In this document: piece after piece, positions 1 through 8,851 of the stretch | Layout of the letters: each line of letters starts with the position of its first letter | How positions within the stretch are numbered: the stretch's first letter is position 1 | Assembly (NCBI RefSeq): GCF_002407245.1 | Contig: NZ_CP010681.1 | Location: 2,790,001-2,854,000, forward strand | Length of the DNA: 64,000 bases | DNA from: Phaeobacter piscinae | GTDB lineage: Bacteria; Pseudomonadota; Alphaproteobacteria; Rhodobacterales; Rhodobacteraceae | Direction: 5' to 3' | Notes under the pieces: generated by a model | What the model was told of the DNA's origin: nothing | Seen by the model: only the letters and a program-made list of their open reading frames with translations | The model's database searches: none | Translations under genes and position numbers: made by a program

Positions 1-83
1 CACCCTGACAACAGTGCAACACATATAAGACAGCGCCGTCCGCAGGGCGCACCGTCGGCATATCAAGAAAAAGGGCCTGTACA

Positions 84-2657
84 ATGGCTTTGGAACAGAC
101 AGTCTCAACCACCACACTGACCAATTGTGACCGCGAACCCATCCACCAGCTTGGGCGCGTGCAATCTTACGGCGCGCTGATCGCGCTCTCGACCGACTGG
201 CTGGTGCAGCACGCCTCAGACAATCTTCTTGAAATCTTGGGCACCGATGCACAAGAGGCTGTGGGTCGTTCGCTGGCGGATCTGATCGCGGAAGATGCCT
301 TTACCCGCATACGTCGCAATCTGGGCGCCTTGGAAGCCCCGGACAGCAGCCTGCGGTTCTTCAACATCCCGCTGAAAGACCGCAGTCAGGCCTTTGATGT
401 CAGCATCCATCAGAGCGGTCGCCATCTGGTCATCGAGTTCGAACCAAAATTCGAGCGCAGCGACCGCGATGTGATGTCCGAGATCTATCCGCATTTCTCG
501 CAGCTGCGTCGGGACGGGGATATCTCGCGGCTGGCGCAGGGGGCAGCACGCGGGCTACAGGCGCTATCGGGGTTCGACAGCGTCATGGTCTATCAGTTCC
601 AGCCAGATCACTCCGGACAGGTGATCGCCGAGATCCGCAGCGACCGAACCAAGAAATACGACGGCATGTTCTTTCCCGCCTCGGATATTCCGGTCCAGGC
701 GCGCGCACTTTATAAGCGATCGTTGCTGCGGCTGATTGCCGATGTGGACGATGAAGGCGCGCCGATCAGCCCGGCATTCAAAATCGACGGCGCCCCCCTG
801 GATCTGTCTCTGGCGGTGACCCGCGCTGTCTCGCCGATCCATCTGGAGTATCTGCGCAATATGGGCGTGCGGGCCTCGATGTCGGTATCAATCATGAAAG
901 ACGGAGAGTTGTGGGGCCTGTTTGCCTGCCATCACAACCGCCCGCGGTATATTGACTATGAACGTCGCACCGCCATTGAGATGTTCGCGCATGTCTTCTC
1001 ATATGAGCTGAGCCAGTTCGAGACCACGCAGCGCAACCGCGAAGAAAAGAACATGAGCCGCCTGCAGACCCAACTGATGGCGATGCTGGCGGATGGCCGC
1101 CCGTTCAAGGAAAGCCTGATTTCGGTCTCCGAAGACATTCAGGACGTGATCCCTCATGACGGTCTGGTGCTCTACTCCGATGGGGAGTTTCATGCCACCG
1201 GCACCACCCCCACCGCCGAGGAAACCCGCTCCCTCGCCAGAATGCTGGATGTCACCATTGGGGCAACAGCATTTTCCACCAACCAGTTGGAGAGCATCCA
1301 TGACCCGGCGCGGGATTACATTGACCGCTGCGCCGGTATCCTCGCGATCCCGATTTCCAAACGCCCGCGCGATTACCTCATCCTGTGCCGCCGCAGCATC
1401 TCGCAGACGGTTGCCTGGGCCGGGGATCCCACCAAACCGATGGACGTTGGCCCCAATGGCGTGCGGCTTACCCCCCGCAAAAGCTTTGAGGCCTGGCAGG
1501 AAACCGTCGAATGGCGGTCCGCCCCCTGGGCAGACAACAGCCTTCACAGCGCCAATATGCTGCGCACCGTGCTGCTGGAAATCTTCCTCAAGGTGACCGA
1601 AGCCAACAACGCCGAGCGGGCACGCGCCCAAGAGCAACAGCAACTGCTGATATCAGAGCTCAATCACCGGGTTCGGAACATCCTCAACCTGATGCGCGGG
1701 CTGGTGACCCAGACCAAAGGTACGGCGCGGACGCTGACGGAATTCACCGACAATCTGGATGGCCGCATCCATTCACTGGCGCGCGCGCATGACCAGTTGA
1801 CGGGTGAGCAATGGGAACCCGCTTCGCTGCGGGCGTTGATCACCTGCGAGCTGGAGGCCTATACCACCGGTCGCGATGATGAGGTTGTCTTGACAGGCCC
1901 CGATGTGCTGGTCACCCCGGTCGCTTTCACCACTCTGGCATTGGTCCTGCATGAGCTGACCACCAATTCGGTCAAACATGGTGCCCTCAGCAATGGGGTC
2001 GGCCGTGTCGAGATCGCTCTGGAGGAAGAGGACAGCGGCGCCCTTCTGATCCGTTGGGTTGAACGCGGAGGCCCACCGGTGGCGCCGCCTGCCAGGCGCG
2101 GCTTTGGCTCTACCATCGTGGAGAACTCCATTCCACATGAGCTGAAAGGAGACGCCTCGATACAATATAAGACAACTGGTCTCGAAGCGCGGTTCCGCAT
2201 TCCGACCCGGTACCTCTACAAAATCCGGCACAGTGAGGCCGACCTCCTCCCTGAGACCCGTTCTCCGGTCGTGAACACGCCCAAACCGGGCGGCAAAGCA
2301 CTGGTGGTCGAAGACAGCTTCATTATCGCGATGGATCTAAGTGCTATGCTGGAGGATATCGGCTTTGCGGAGACTGCGAGCGCCTCGACGGTGGGCAAGG
2401 CGCTGGACAAACTGGAGGAGGGCGGCATCGATTATGCGGTGCTGGACGTCAATCTCGGTTCCGAGCAATCCGTTCCCGTGGCCGAAGAACTGGCGCGACG
2501 CGGCATCCCCTTTGTCCTGACCACCGGCTACGGCGAGGTGCAGGACATCATCGAGATCTACCCGCCCTGCCCGATCGTGCAAAAACCGGTCTCTGAGAGC
2601 GCGCTGGCCGCCGCCCTTCTCCGCGCGGGTGAGGGGCCAACGGCGGAAGACACCTGA
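84..2657 (+). CDS. bphP: Bacteriophytochrome hybrid HWE-type histidine kinase with C-terminal receiver domain
   Basis: Red/far-red photoreceptor of 857 aa. Order seen: PAS with Cys15 in the conserved TNCDREPIHQLG context, the usual biliverdin attachment position of bacteriophytochromes; GAF with the PASDIP motif (Asp201); PHY with the tongue motif PRKSF (Arg465); a HisKA_2/HWE kinase with phospho-acceptor His528 in SELNHRVRN; and a CheY-like receiver from about residue 735 with Asp788 in VLDVNLG. Light should set kinase activity, with phosphate passing to the attached receiver. No DNA-binding output is present, so a downstream partner is likely elsewhere. The ATG has an AAAAAGGG ribosome site upstream. 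No heme oxygenase gene is visible in the 83 bases before it; it may lie outside the window. Family call is secure; the signalling output is unknown. Confidence 0.93.
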   Translation: MALEQTVSTTTLTNCDREPIHQLGRVQSYGALIALSTDWLVQHASDNLLEILGTDAQEAVGRSLADLIAEDAFTRIRRNLGALEAPDSSLRFFNIPLKDRSQAFDVSIHQSGRHLVIEFEPKFERSDRDVMSEIYPHFSQLRRDGDISRLAQGAARGLQALSGFDSVMVYQFQPDHSGQVIAEIRSDRTKKYDGMFFPASDIPVQARALYKRSLLRLIADVDDEGAPISPAFKIDGAPLDLSLAVTRAVSPIHLEYLRNMGVRASMSVSIMKDGELWGLFACHHNRPRYIDYERRTAIEMFAHVFSYELSQFETTQRNREEKNMSRLQTQLMAMLADGRPFKESLISVSEDIQDVIPHDGLVLYSDGEFHATGTTPTAEETRSLARMLDVTIGATAFSTNQLESIHDPARDYIDRCAGILAIPISKRPRDYLILCRRSISQTVAWAGDPTKPMDVGPNGVRLTPRKSFEAWQETVEWRSAPWADNSLHSANMLRTVLLEIFLKVTEANNAERARAQEQQQLLISELNHRVRNILNLMRGLVTQTKGTARTLTEFTDNLDGRIHSLARAHDQLTGEQWEPASLRALITCELEAYTTGRDDEVVLTGPDVLVTPVAFTTLALVLHELTTNSVKHGALSNGVGRVEIALEEEDSGALLIRWVERGGPPVAPPARRGFGSTIVENSIPHELKGDASIQYKTTGLEARFRIPTRYLYKIRHSEADLLPETRSPVVNTPKPGGKALVVEDSFIIAMDLSAMLEDIGFAETASASTVGKALDKLEEGGIDYAVLDVNLGSEQSVPVAEELARRGIPFVLTTGYGEVQDIIEIYPPCPIVQKPVSESALAAALLRAGEGPTAEDT

Positions 2658-2687
2658 TCGGAGTGTGAATACGTATATAGCAGCAAC

Positions 2688-2715
2688 CGGGCCGCGCCAT
2701 CTGTGACGCGGCCCG
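2688..2715. terminator. GC hairpin between convergent bphP and rdhA
   Basis: A perfect 9-bp inverted repeat (CGGGCCGCG / CGCGGCCCG) with a 10-nt loop lies between the two convergent stop codons. It has no T-run on either side, so it may be a weak bidirectional terminator or a 3'-end stabilising hairpin. Confidence 0.45.
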
Positions 2716-2750
2716 AAACATCTGGACCCGCGCAGACGCGGCCTCCGCTG

Positions 2751-5700
2751 TCAAATATCCACTTCGATCACGCCATCTTTCTCTGCCGCCCGCGACTGGC
2801 ACAGGATCACCGCATCTTTGCGCTGCGCCTTGGAGAGCACGAAATCGCGATGCTCCACCTCGCCTGACACCAACCCGCATTTGCACACGCCACAGATGCC
2901 GTCAGAACATTTCACATCAATATGAATGCCGTTTTCGGCCAGCACATCGGTGGCGGTCTTCTCCGCAGGTACCCGCAGCTCACGCCCTGATCGGCTGAGC
3001 TTCAGGGTGAAGTCGTGGTTTTCATACTCCGGCACCTCCGGCACCGAGAAATACTCCAGATGGCGCGCCTCCTCAGGGAAGCCCTGCCGCTCGGCTGCCT
3101 CAATCACGCCGCTCATGTAACGGTCCGGCCCACAGGTATAGACGTGCCAGCCGTCCTGATAATCCGCCAGCACCTGATCAAGATCGGCACGACTGCCCTC
3201 ATCCGACACATGGATCCGCACATGCTCAGCCCAGGGCATCGCTGCGAGGTCATTGAGGTAACCTGCGTCCTGGCGCGATGACACGGAATAATGCAGCTCA
3301 AACGGCTGTCCCAGCGCGTGCAGACGATGGGCCATGGCAATCATCGGCGTCACACCAATCCCGCCCCCCATCAGAAAACTGCGACGCGCGTCTTCCACCA
3401 GTGGGAAATGGTTGATCGGCTTGGAGATAAAGACCCGCCGCCCCTTGGTGAAAATCCGGTGCAGCAGTTTTGAGCCCCCTCGCCCCAGATCCTCGCGCAG
3501 CACACCGATCTGGTACGTCGACCGGTCTGCCGGATCGCCGGACATGGAATACTGGCGCAGGAACTCCGGCGCGACCACAATGTCCAGATGCGCCCCCGCC
3601 GTCCATTCCGGCAAGGGACTGCCATCAAGGCTCCGAAACTCATATTTGGTGACGCCGCTGCTCATCTCCTTGACGTTCGACACCTCAACCCGCAGAACCG
3701 GACTGTCGCCGTCGTTGGTATAGATGTGATCCCAGTCACCACTCTCGCCACGGGCGCGGCGGGCTTTGTATTCCTCCGCCGTGACCATTGCCTGATAGGC
3801 CTCAATGCCCGCTTCCCGGTCCATCGGAAACGGATAGGGCCAGGGATGCGGTGCCAGATGCGCAGGATACACCGCCAGCGTCTGATCCTCATAGCGCAGA
3901 TCCAGATCCTTTTGCAGCGCGCGCGCATTGACCGGATGGCGCGTCGGGCGATAACCACCGTCCTCTTCCAGCTCCAGATCCCACCACCATTTCTTGGCCG
4001 GGTTCATCTCACCATTGCCAACCATATCGTCGAGCTTGGCCAAAGCTGGGGCCGCCGCAGGCATATTCATCGCCGCCCAGCGAAACGGCTTTTCCTTGAA
4101 TATCCCCTCAAGGTTCCAGGGGCAGGTTTTCATGCAGCGCCCGCACATCGCGCCACCCGGCGTGGTGATGCGATAGGTGGTGCATTTCTGACTGTCGGAT
4201 TTCCAGATCTCATAGCCATTGAACATCAGCTTCGGCCCGGCCGTGATGGCGCCAGACGGGCATTCGCGGGCACATTTATTACAAGCCTCGCAGAACGCCT
4301 GAAGACCAAAATCAATTGGCTTGTCATGCGCCATCGGCATGTCGGTGGTGACCACACCGGATTTCAGACGCGGTCCAAGGAAGGGGTTCAGGATCACCTC
4401 ACCGATCCGGCTGACCTCTCCCAGCCCCGCGAGCAGCAGCAAGGGCGGCTGCAAGACCTCGCCGTCCATCACCGTATGGGCCTTGGCCTTGTAGCCAAGG
4501 TTACGGATCTGCCGCGCAATCACCCCGCCCAGCAGCGAAAACCGCAAATAGGCCCGCATGGACTGCGCCACCGCAATCCAGTCATCCCCGGAGGTGCCCT
4601 CGGTGGTGTCAAAGCCCTGATCAACAATCATCGAAATCGCCTGATCATGCTCCGGATGGATTTCGGCGCCGGTGGCGTCATGGCTGTACCAAGTCCACTC
4701 CGGGCAACGGCTGATCCCGACCGCGTCAATCCCCAGCCAATAGCTCGCCGCCTTGATATTGGCGGCGTTACGCTCGGCATCTGTGGGGCGCGGCGCCTGC
4801 GGGGCGGGCGCGCCATCCTGCAGCAACACAAAGGCCCCCAGCATCCGCCGCTGCGCCATCGAAGGCGCGGCCTTGCGCACGTAAAACCCGCCGGTGGCCG
4901 CCGCCTGATTGGTCTTGCCCATATCGCCGAACTGGCTACGGGCAAACATATCGGCGCGTTTTGGCACCCGTGCCACCCGCGCCTCGTCAATATAGGTGGT
5001 GGGATCCGCGACCCGCTTCAGCGTCTCAAACGGATGCGGCCCATCGCAGAAATCGCGGCGGGCAAAGGGATCGCCATTGAGTGCTGAGCGTTCGGAGCCG
5101 ACCCCCAGCCACCATTTCGGCCCCTTGACCTGCAACACCGGTTGCAGATCCTGCGGCAACAGCGGCTTGTCCTGCGCCATGTCGAAATCGGTGGTCACAA
5201 CCGCCACACCAAACCGCGTGCCCAGATAGGGGTTCACCAGCTTGCCATCCTCAACCGTAGCCAGACCGGTGGCAACGGTCAGCTGGTTCAGATCCACATC
5301 CGCCGACGTCCCGGTATGCGCTTTGGCATCCCAACCCAGCAAGCGGATGTAATTCGCCAGTACCACCGCTGTCTCCGAGGCCCGCAGACAGGCGCGGTGG
5401 CGCTCGGCCCCCTCCAGCCAGTCACAGCCTGGCTCATCCGGGCGCGGATCGCGCGGCATGTCATAGAGAAACACAATCGAATGCGTATGCTCGCCAATAG
5501 TGGTCGGCGGCGCTTCCATCGCATCGCGCAGATCCGCCATGATCATATCGATGCCCGAAGCCAGCGTCTTGGTCTGGCGGGTCTTCAGATCATGGGACAG
5601 CCGGTCGATATCGGCGTTACGATAGGGCACATCCAGCCGGGCAGAGCCAGGCATCGGCCCGATCCCCACCATCGCCGCATCGCTGAAATAGCCAAAAGCC

Positions 5701-5966
5701 TTGATATGATCGGCCCGTTCCTGCGGGTCGCTCGGGCAGTCCGCTTGCGCCTTGTTGACCATCCCGTCGCGGATCGCATCCATCATCGCCTGATATTCAC
5801 CCATCGCATTGACGATGGAGGCAGGCATATCGGGACGTCTGAAATTCAGCGGCTGAAACGGCGGCACTGCCGCGAGATCCGGCATCGGCCCCGGCTGCAC
5901 CCGCTCCATCGGAAACGGCCCCATATGTATCGGGCGGGACCGGGTCGAAAACAAACGGAGAGACAT
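2751..5966 (-). CDS. rdhA: Self-sufficient (respiration-independent) corrinoid reductive dehalogenase fused to flavin/2Fe-2S reductase
   Basis: A 1071-aa fusion of the type known from Comamonas BhbA and Nitratireductor NpRdhA. Residues ~1-720 are a reductive dehalogenase with two related halves; the NP(Y/F)LGxR...VVTTD signature appears in each. Two ferredoxin-type 4Fe-4S motifs follow: C559-x2-C562-x2-C565-x3-C569-P, and C595 with C608-x2-C611-x3-C615-P. From ~740 to the end it is an FNR/phthalate-dioxygenase-reductase module with RQYSM (flavin), GGGIGVTPM and YTCGP (NAD(P)H), and a plant-type 2Fe-2S centre CSDGICGVC plus a later Cys. It has no Tat signal, so it is cytoplasmic and takes electrons directly from NAD(P)H. 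Expected reaction: reductive removal of halogen from an organohalide, probably a halogenated phenol by family analogy. The ATG at 5966 is preferred over an in-frame TTG 21 nt upstream because AGGA precedes it. No rdhB or transporter adjoins. Substrate unknown. Confidence 0.9.
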   Translation of the reverse strand: MSLRLFSTRSRPIHMGPFPMERVQPGPMPDLAAVPPFQPLNFRRPDMPASIVNAMGEYQAMMDAIRDGMVNKAQADCPSDPQERADHIKAFGYFSDAAMVGIGPMPGSARLDVPYRNADIDRLSHDLKTRQTKTLASGIDMIMADLRDAMEAPPTTIGEHTHSIVFLYDMPRDPRPDEPGCDWLEGAERHRACLRASETAVVLANYIRLLGWDAKAHTGTSADVDLNQLTVATGLATVEDGKLVNPYLGTRFGVAVVTTDFDMAQDKPLLPQDLQPVLQVKGPKWWLGVGSERSALNGDPFARRDFCDGPHPFETLKRVADPTTYIDEARVARVPKRADMFARSQFGDMGKTNQAAATGGFYVRKAAPSMAQRRMLGAFVLLQDGAPAPQAPRPTDAERNAANIKAASYWLGIDAVGISRCPEWTWYSHDATGAEIHPEHDQAISMIVDQGFDTTEGTSGDDWIAVAQSMRAYLRFSLLGGVIARQIRNLGYKAKAHTVMDGEVLQPPLLLLAGLGEVSRIGEVILNPFLGPRLKSGVVTTDMPMAHDKPIDFGLQAFCEACNKCARECPSGAITAGPKLMFNGYEIWKSDSQKCTTYRITTPGGAMCGRCMKTCPWNLEGIFKEKPFRWAAMNMPAAAPALAKLDDMVGNGEMNPAKKWWWDLELEEDGGYRPTRHPVNARALQKDLDLRYEDQTLAVYPAHLAPHPWPYPFPMDREAGIEAYQAMVTAEEYKARRARGESGDWDHIYTNDGDSPVLRVEVSNVKEMSSGVTKYEFRSLDGSPLPEWTAGAHLDIVVAPEFLRQYSMSGDPADRSTYQIGVLREDLGRGGSKLLHRIFTKGRRVFISKPINHFPLVEDARRSFLMGGGIGVTPMIAMAHRLHALGQPFELHYSVSSRQDAGYLNDLAAMPWAEHVRIHVSDEGSRADLDQVLADYQDGWHVYTCGPDRYMSGVIEAAERQGFPEEARHLEYFSVPEVPEYENHDFTLKLSRSGRELRVPAEKTATDVLAENGIHIDVKCSDGICGVCKCGLVSGEVEHRDFVLSKAQRKDAVILCQSRAAEKDGVIEVDI

Positions 5967-6046
5967 AGGCGGATCCTGTTGCAGCAAAAGGCTGCCACAG
6001 GTTTAGCCCAGAAATTCGTCCAGAGGATAGGCTCCAACATCCAATT

Positions 6047-6089
6047 TTAAAGTAACGTCACTTAATTCATTGTTTTAAAATGAAACAAT
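6047..6089 (-). promoter_or_regulatory. Two AT-rich palindromes upstream of rdhA
   Basis: The otherwise GC-rich sequence becomes AT-rich just upstream of rdhA. AAGTAACGTCACTT (6050-6063) is a 14-bp palindrome with one mismatched pair. ATTGTTT...AAACAAT (6069-6089) is an inverted repeat with 7-bp arms. They lie about 85-125 nt before the ATG, where an operator for a TetR/MarR-type regulator would sit. No regulator gene is adjacent, so the binding protein is unknown. Confidence 0.4.
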
Positions 6090-6118
6090 AGACATCCAAT
6101 CTGCGTCTCACGGCAATT

Positions 6119-6892
6119 TCACCCCCGGCGCCCATCAAAGGCCCGAACCTCGATCCCGCCCTCGGACAGCGATTGGCGTACCGACCGCGCCAACTGCACG
6201 GCGGTTGGTGTGTCCCCATGCAGGCAGATCGTGTCGATGGCAGTGGGGATCCGCGCACCGCTTTCGGTGATGATCGCCCCCTCCTGCACCATTTGCAGAA
6301 TGCGCGGCCCGGCAATCGCGGGATCGTGGATCACCGCGCCGGGCAGGGAGCGGTCCACCAGCGTCCCGTCATCATTATAGGCCCGATCCGCAAAGATCTC
6401 TCCGCACCAGTTGCAGCCCAGCTCCCGCACCACCTCTTCCATGGCGGTGGCGGCCAGCACCATGATGATCAGATCTGGGTCCAGCTCCAGCGCCGCCTCG
6501 TAGCAGGCCCGCGCCATAGCATGATCCACCGAGGCCATATTCGACAGCGCCCCATGCAGCTTCAGATGCCGCACTTTGGTACCAGCCGCGCGCGCCATGC
6601 CCTGTGCCGCGCCCAGCTGATAGCGGATCATATTGGCCAACGTGCCCTGTGGCACCTGCATCCTGCGGCGGCCAAAGCCTTGAAGATCATCAAACCCCGG
6701 ATGCGCGCCGATCCCCACACCGTGGTCGCGCGCCCGCGCCATGGTCGCCGCCATCACATCCGGGTCACCCGCATGGAACCCGCAGGCAATATTGGCCGAG
6801 GAGACAACATCCAGCAGCGCCGCATCATCTCCCATGGTCCAGGGGCCAAAGCTCTCGCCCATATCGGCGTTCAGATCGACGGTCTTGCTCAT
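6119..6892 (-). CDS. pxpA: 5-oxoprolinase subunit A (LamB/YcsF family)
   Basis: This 257-aa protein begins with VDLNADMGESFGPW, the hallmark of the LamB/YcsF family, and carries the ANIACGFHAGDP and GAHPGFDD motifs. With PxpB and PxpC it forms the ATP-dependent 5-oxoprolinase that opens 5-oxoproline (pyroglutamate) to glutamate in the cytoplasm. It is the last gene of a leftward operon; its ATG overlaps the pxpC stop by 4 nt, so translation is coupled. Length is normal for the family. The call rests on family motifs plus the diagnostic three-gene context. Confidence 0.93.
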   Translation of the reverse strand: MSKTVDLNADMGESFGPWTMGDDAALLDVVSSANIACGFHAGDPDVMAATMARARDHGVGIGAHPGFDDLQGFGRRRMQVPQGTLANMIRYQLGAAQGMARAAGTKVRHLKLHGALSNMASVDHAMARACYEAALELDPDLIIMVLAATAMEEVVRELGCNWCGEIFADRAYNDDGTLVDRSLPGAVIHDPAIAGPRILQMVQEGAIITESGARIPTAIDTICLHGDTPTAVQLARSVRQSLSEGGIEVRAFDGRRG

Positions 6893-7932
6893 GTTTCAGC
6901 TCCAGTTTCAAAAGGATCAGCCTCGGCTGATATTGCGCCCCCGATCAGCTGATAGGACAGCAGATCCGCCATATCAGCCGGATCGCGCAGCAGCGGGCGG
7001 CAGGCAGAGGGCAGCGCCGCAACAGCGGCCTCATGGGCGGCCTGCTGCGCCAGCCCGTCCTCAAGCGTGACCCAGCGAAACCGCAGCACCGCCCCAGCCG
7101 CCGCCTGCACCGCCCGCGACAGATCGCAGGGCAGAACCGTACCGATCCGGGGGTAGCCCCCGGTCGTTTGCGCCTCGCGCAGCAGCAGAAACGGGCGGCC
7201 GTCACCTGTCATCTGCACATCTCCCGGCACAATGATCTCCGACAGCACATTCAACTGCCCCTCAGCGGCAAATCCGGCCCCCTCGGACATCAACTGCAAG
7301 GCCATGCGACTGGCACGCCGCCCCGGTGTGAAAGGCGTCGCGGCAAAGCGTCGGCGCACCTCGGGTGGGAACAGATCAGACTGGAAGCTCTCGACCAGCC
7401 GCAGCTCCCCGCCTGAGAAGCGATCCGCCACGCGCAGGCCCAACCCGGTTACCTGCCGCGCCGCTGGCAGCATTTCAGCTCCCACCGGCAGGGTATCGCC
7501 TTTGGTCACTGGCGCCCCAAGGGCCGCCACCAGATGCGCCGCCCGCGCGCCCAGCAACTCCGGCGTGGCAAACCCGCCGCCCACATGCAGATAGCCATAA
7601 ACGCCCCGTTTTGCAGGGCCGATCTCCAACCGTTGCCCCGGCTCAATCCGGTGCGACGCATTCCAGACCAACGGCGCGCCATCCAGCGTTGCCACCATCT
7701 CGGCGCCAGTCAGGGCGATCCGCATCGGCGCACTTGCCTCAAACAACCCGCCCATTCCGGCCATCTCCAGCGCCGCCAGCCCGGCATCCTGCCGCAACAG
7801 CGCCGCGCCTTCGGCCAGCGCCAGCGTATCCGCCGCGCCGCCCTGCGACAGCCCTTGCCCGAGGTAGCCAACCCGGCCCCGATCCTGCACCGTGCAGGAG
7901 GGACCAATCCGCAGAACCCGCAGCGCTCTCAT
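6889..7932 (-). CDS. pxpC: 5-oxoprolinase subunit C (biotin-dependent carboxyltransferase/KipA-like family)
   Basis: A 347-aa protein of the allophanate hydrolase subunit 2/KipA family. Seen: the N-terminal VLRIGPSCTVQDRGRVGYLGQGLSQGG region (a family signature), ALEMAG, and RIGTVLPCDLSRA near the C-terminus. It is the partner of PxpB in the ATP-dependent opening of 5-oxoproline. It overlaps pxpB upstream and pxpA downstream by 4 nt each. The gene was once described as a kinase-inhibitor antagonist (KipA) or urea amidolyase-like, but the complete pxpBCA trio makes 5-oxoprolinase the best reading. Confidence 0.92.
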   Translation of the reverse strand: MRALRVLRIGPSCTVQDRGRVGYLGQGLSQGGAADTLALAEGAALLRQDAGLAALEMAGMGGLFEASAPMRIALTGAEMVATLDGAPLVWNASHRIEPGQRLEIGPAKRGVYGYLHVGGGFATPELLGARAAHLVAALGAPVTKGDTLPVGAEMLPAARQVTGLGLRVADRFSGGELRLVESFQSDLFPPEVRRRFAATPFTPGRRASRMALQLMSEGAGFAAEGQLNVLSEIIVPGDVQMTGDGRPFLLLREAQTTGGYPRIGTVLPCDLSRAVQAAAGAVLRFRWVTLEDGLAQQAAHEAAVAALPSACRPLLRDPADMADLLSYQLIGGAISAEADPFETGAET

Positions 7933-8681
7933 GATGTGACCTCGCTGACAATGGCACCGCCCTGTTGGGCGCCGCTGTCCCGCAACCGCAAAAACGCCGC
8001 ACGGCTCACCGGTTCGAACTGCAACTCATCTCCGGCGCGCAGCGCAAAGGGATCGGCGGCCTCCGGCTGAAACAGCGTCAGACCGGTCTGCCCGACATGG
8101 CGCCATCCCGTGGGCGATGCGGTTGAGAACAGCACGAACTGCCGGATCGCCAATACCAGCGCGCCAACCGGCACCTGCGGAGTGACTTCGCTCTGTCGCG
8201 GGATGTCCCAGTTTTCGCCCAACGTCCCAAGATAGGGCTGCCCCGGTGCAAATCCGATGGTCAGCGCCCGAACCCGCGCCGCGCCCAACTCCTCAATCGC
8301 TGCTGCCTCGCTCACCCCTGCCAGATCCGCCGCCTCTTCCAGCTGAGGTGCGAGCTCAGTGCCGTACACCGTCGGCACCCGCCAGAACCGCCGCCCATCC
8401 GGCAGCGGCGCCTGATACCAATCCCGGGTCAGCAACAACTCTGCCAGCGCCCCGCGCAACCGATCATGCGGCAGCTCCACCGCATCAAAGCGCACAAAAA
8501 CCGAGGCCAAAGAGGTCGCAGTTTCCACCACGCCGCTCAGCCCCAACACATTGACCGCACTGCGAAAGGCAAGTGTGGCCCGGTTGGTGGCCTCATCCAG
8601 CTGATCGCCAAAACTGACCAGCATTCCCGACAGCCCGACATTGCGGATCAGCGGATAGATTGGGGGGGCCTCGCGCGACAT
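7929..8681 (-). CDS. pxpB: 5-oxoprolinase subunit B (KipI/allophanate hydrolase subunit 1 family)
   Basis: This 250-aa first gene of the pxpBCA operon is a member of the KipI/AHS1 family. Motifs include the central IPTVYG-like PTVYGTELAPQLEEAA stretch and GFAPGQPYLGTL, followed by the R-x-VPxGAL region (TPQVPVGALVLA). It works with PxpC and PxpA on 5-oxoproline, a spontaneous cyclisation product of glutamine and glutamate. A strong GGAGG ribosome site lies 5-7 nt before the ATG at 8681. About 170 nt separate it from the next upstream gene, room for the operon promoter, though no clear box is visible. Confidence 0.92.
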   Translation of the reverse strand: MSREAPPIYPLIRNVGLSGMLVSFGDQLDEATNRATLAFRSAVNVLGLSGVVETATSLASVFVRFDAVELPHDRLRGALAELLLTRDWYQAPLPDGRRFWRVPTVYGTELAPQLEEAADLAGVSEAAAIEELGAARVRALTIGFAPGQPYLGTLGENWDIPRQSEVTPQVPVGALVLAIRQFVLFSTASPTGWRHVGQTGLTLFQPEAADPFALRAGDELQFEPVSRAAFLRLRDSGAQQGGAIVSEVTS

Positions 8682-8851
8682 GGTTCCTCCGACAGCGGCG
8701 ACGGGCGACGCCCCGGCCGCCTCGGGCCGCTCCGGTATCGCCGTCCATTTTCGCCACAGGGTTGCGCCGCAAAGCGGGGATAGTCAACCGCGCTTTGCTC
8801 TCTCAGGTCACCAACGCACAGGAGCTGCCTCTCGCCGACACCAAACCGGGA

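Noticed and set aside
1-83. C-terminal end of a heme oxygenase gene before bphP
   Set aside because: A stop in one frame at 26-28 leaves only eight codons, too few to identify anything.
3588-5087. Open frame of 499 codons antisense to rdhA
   Set aside because: Arg/His-rich translation typical of an antisense shadow; rdhA has continuous conserved domains.
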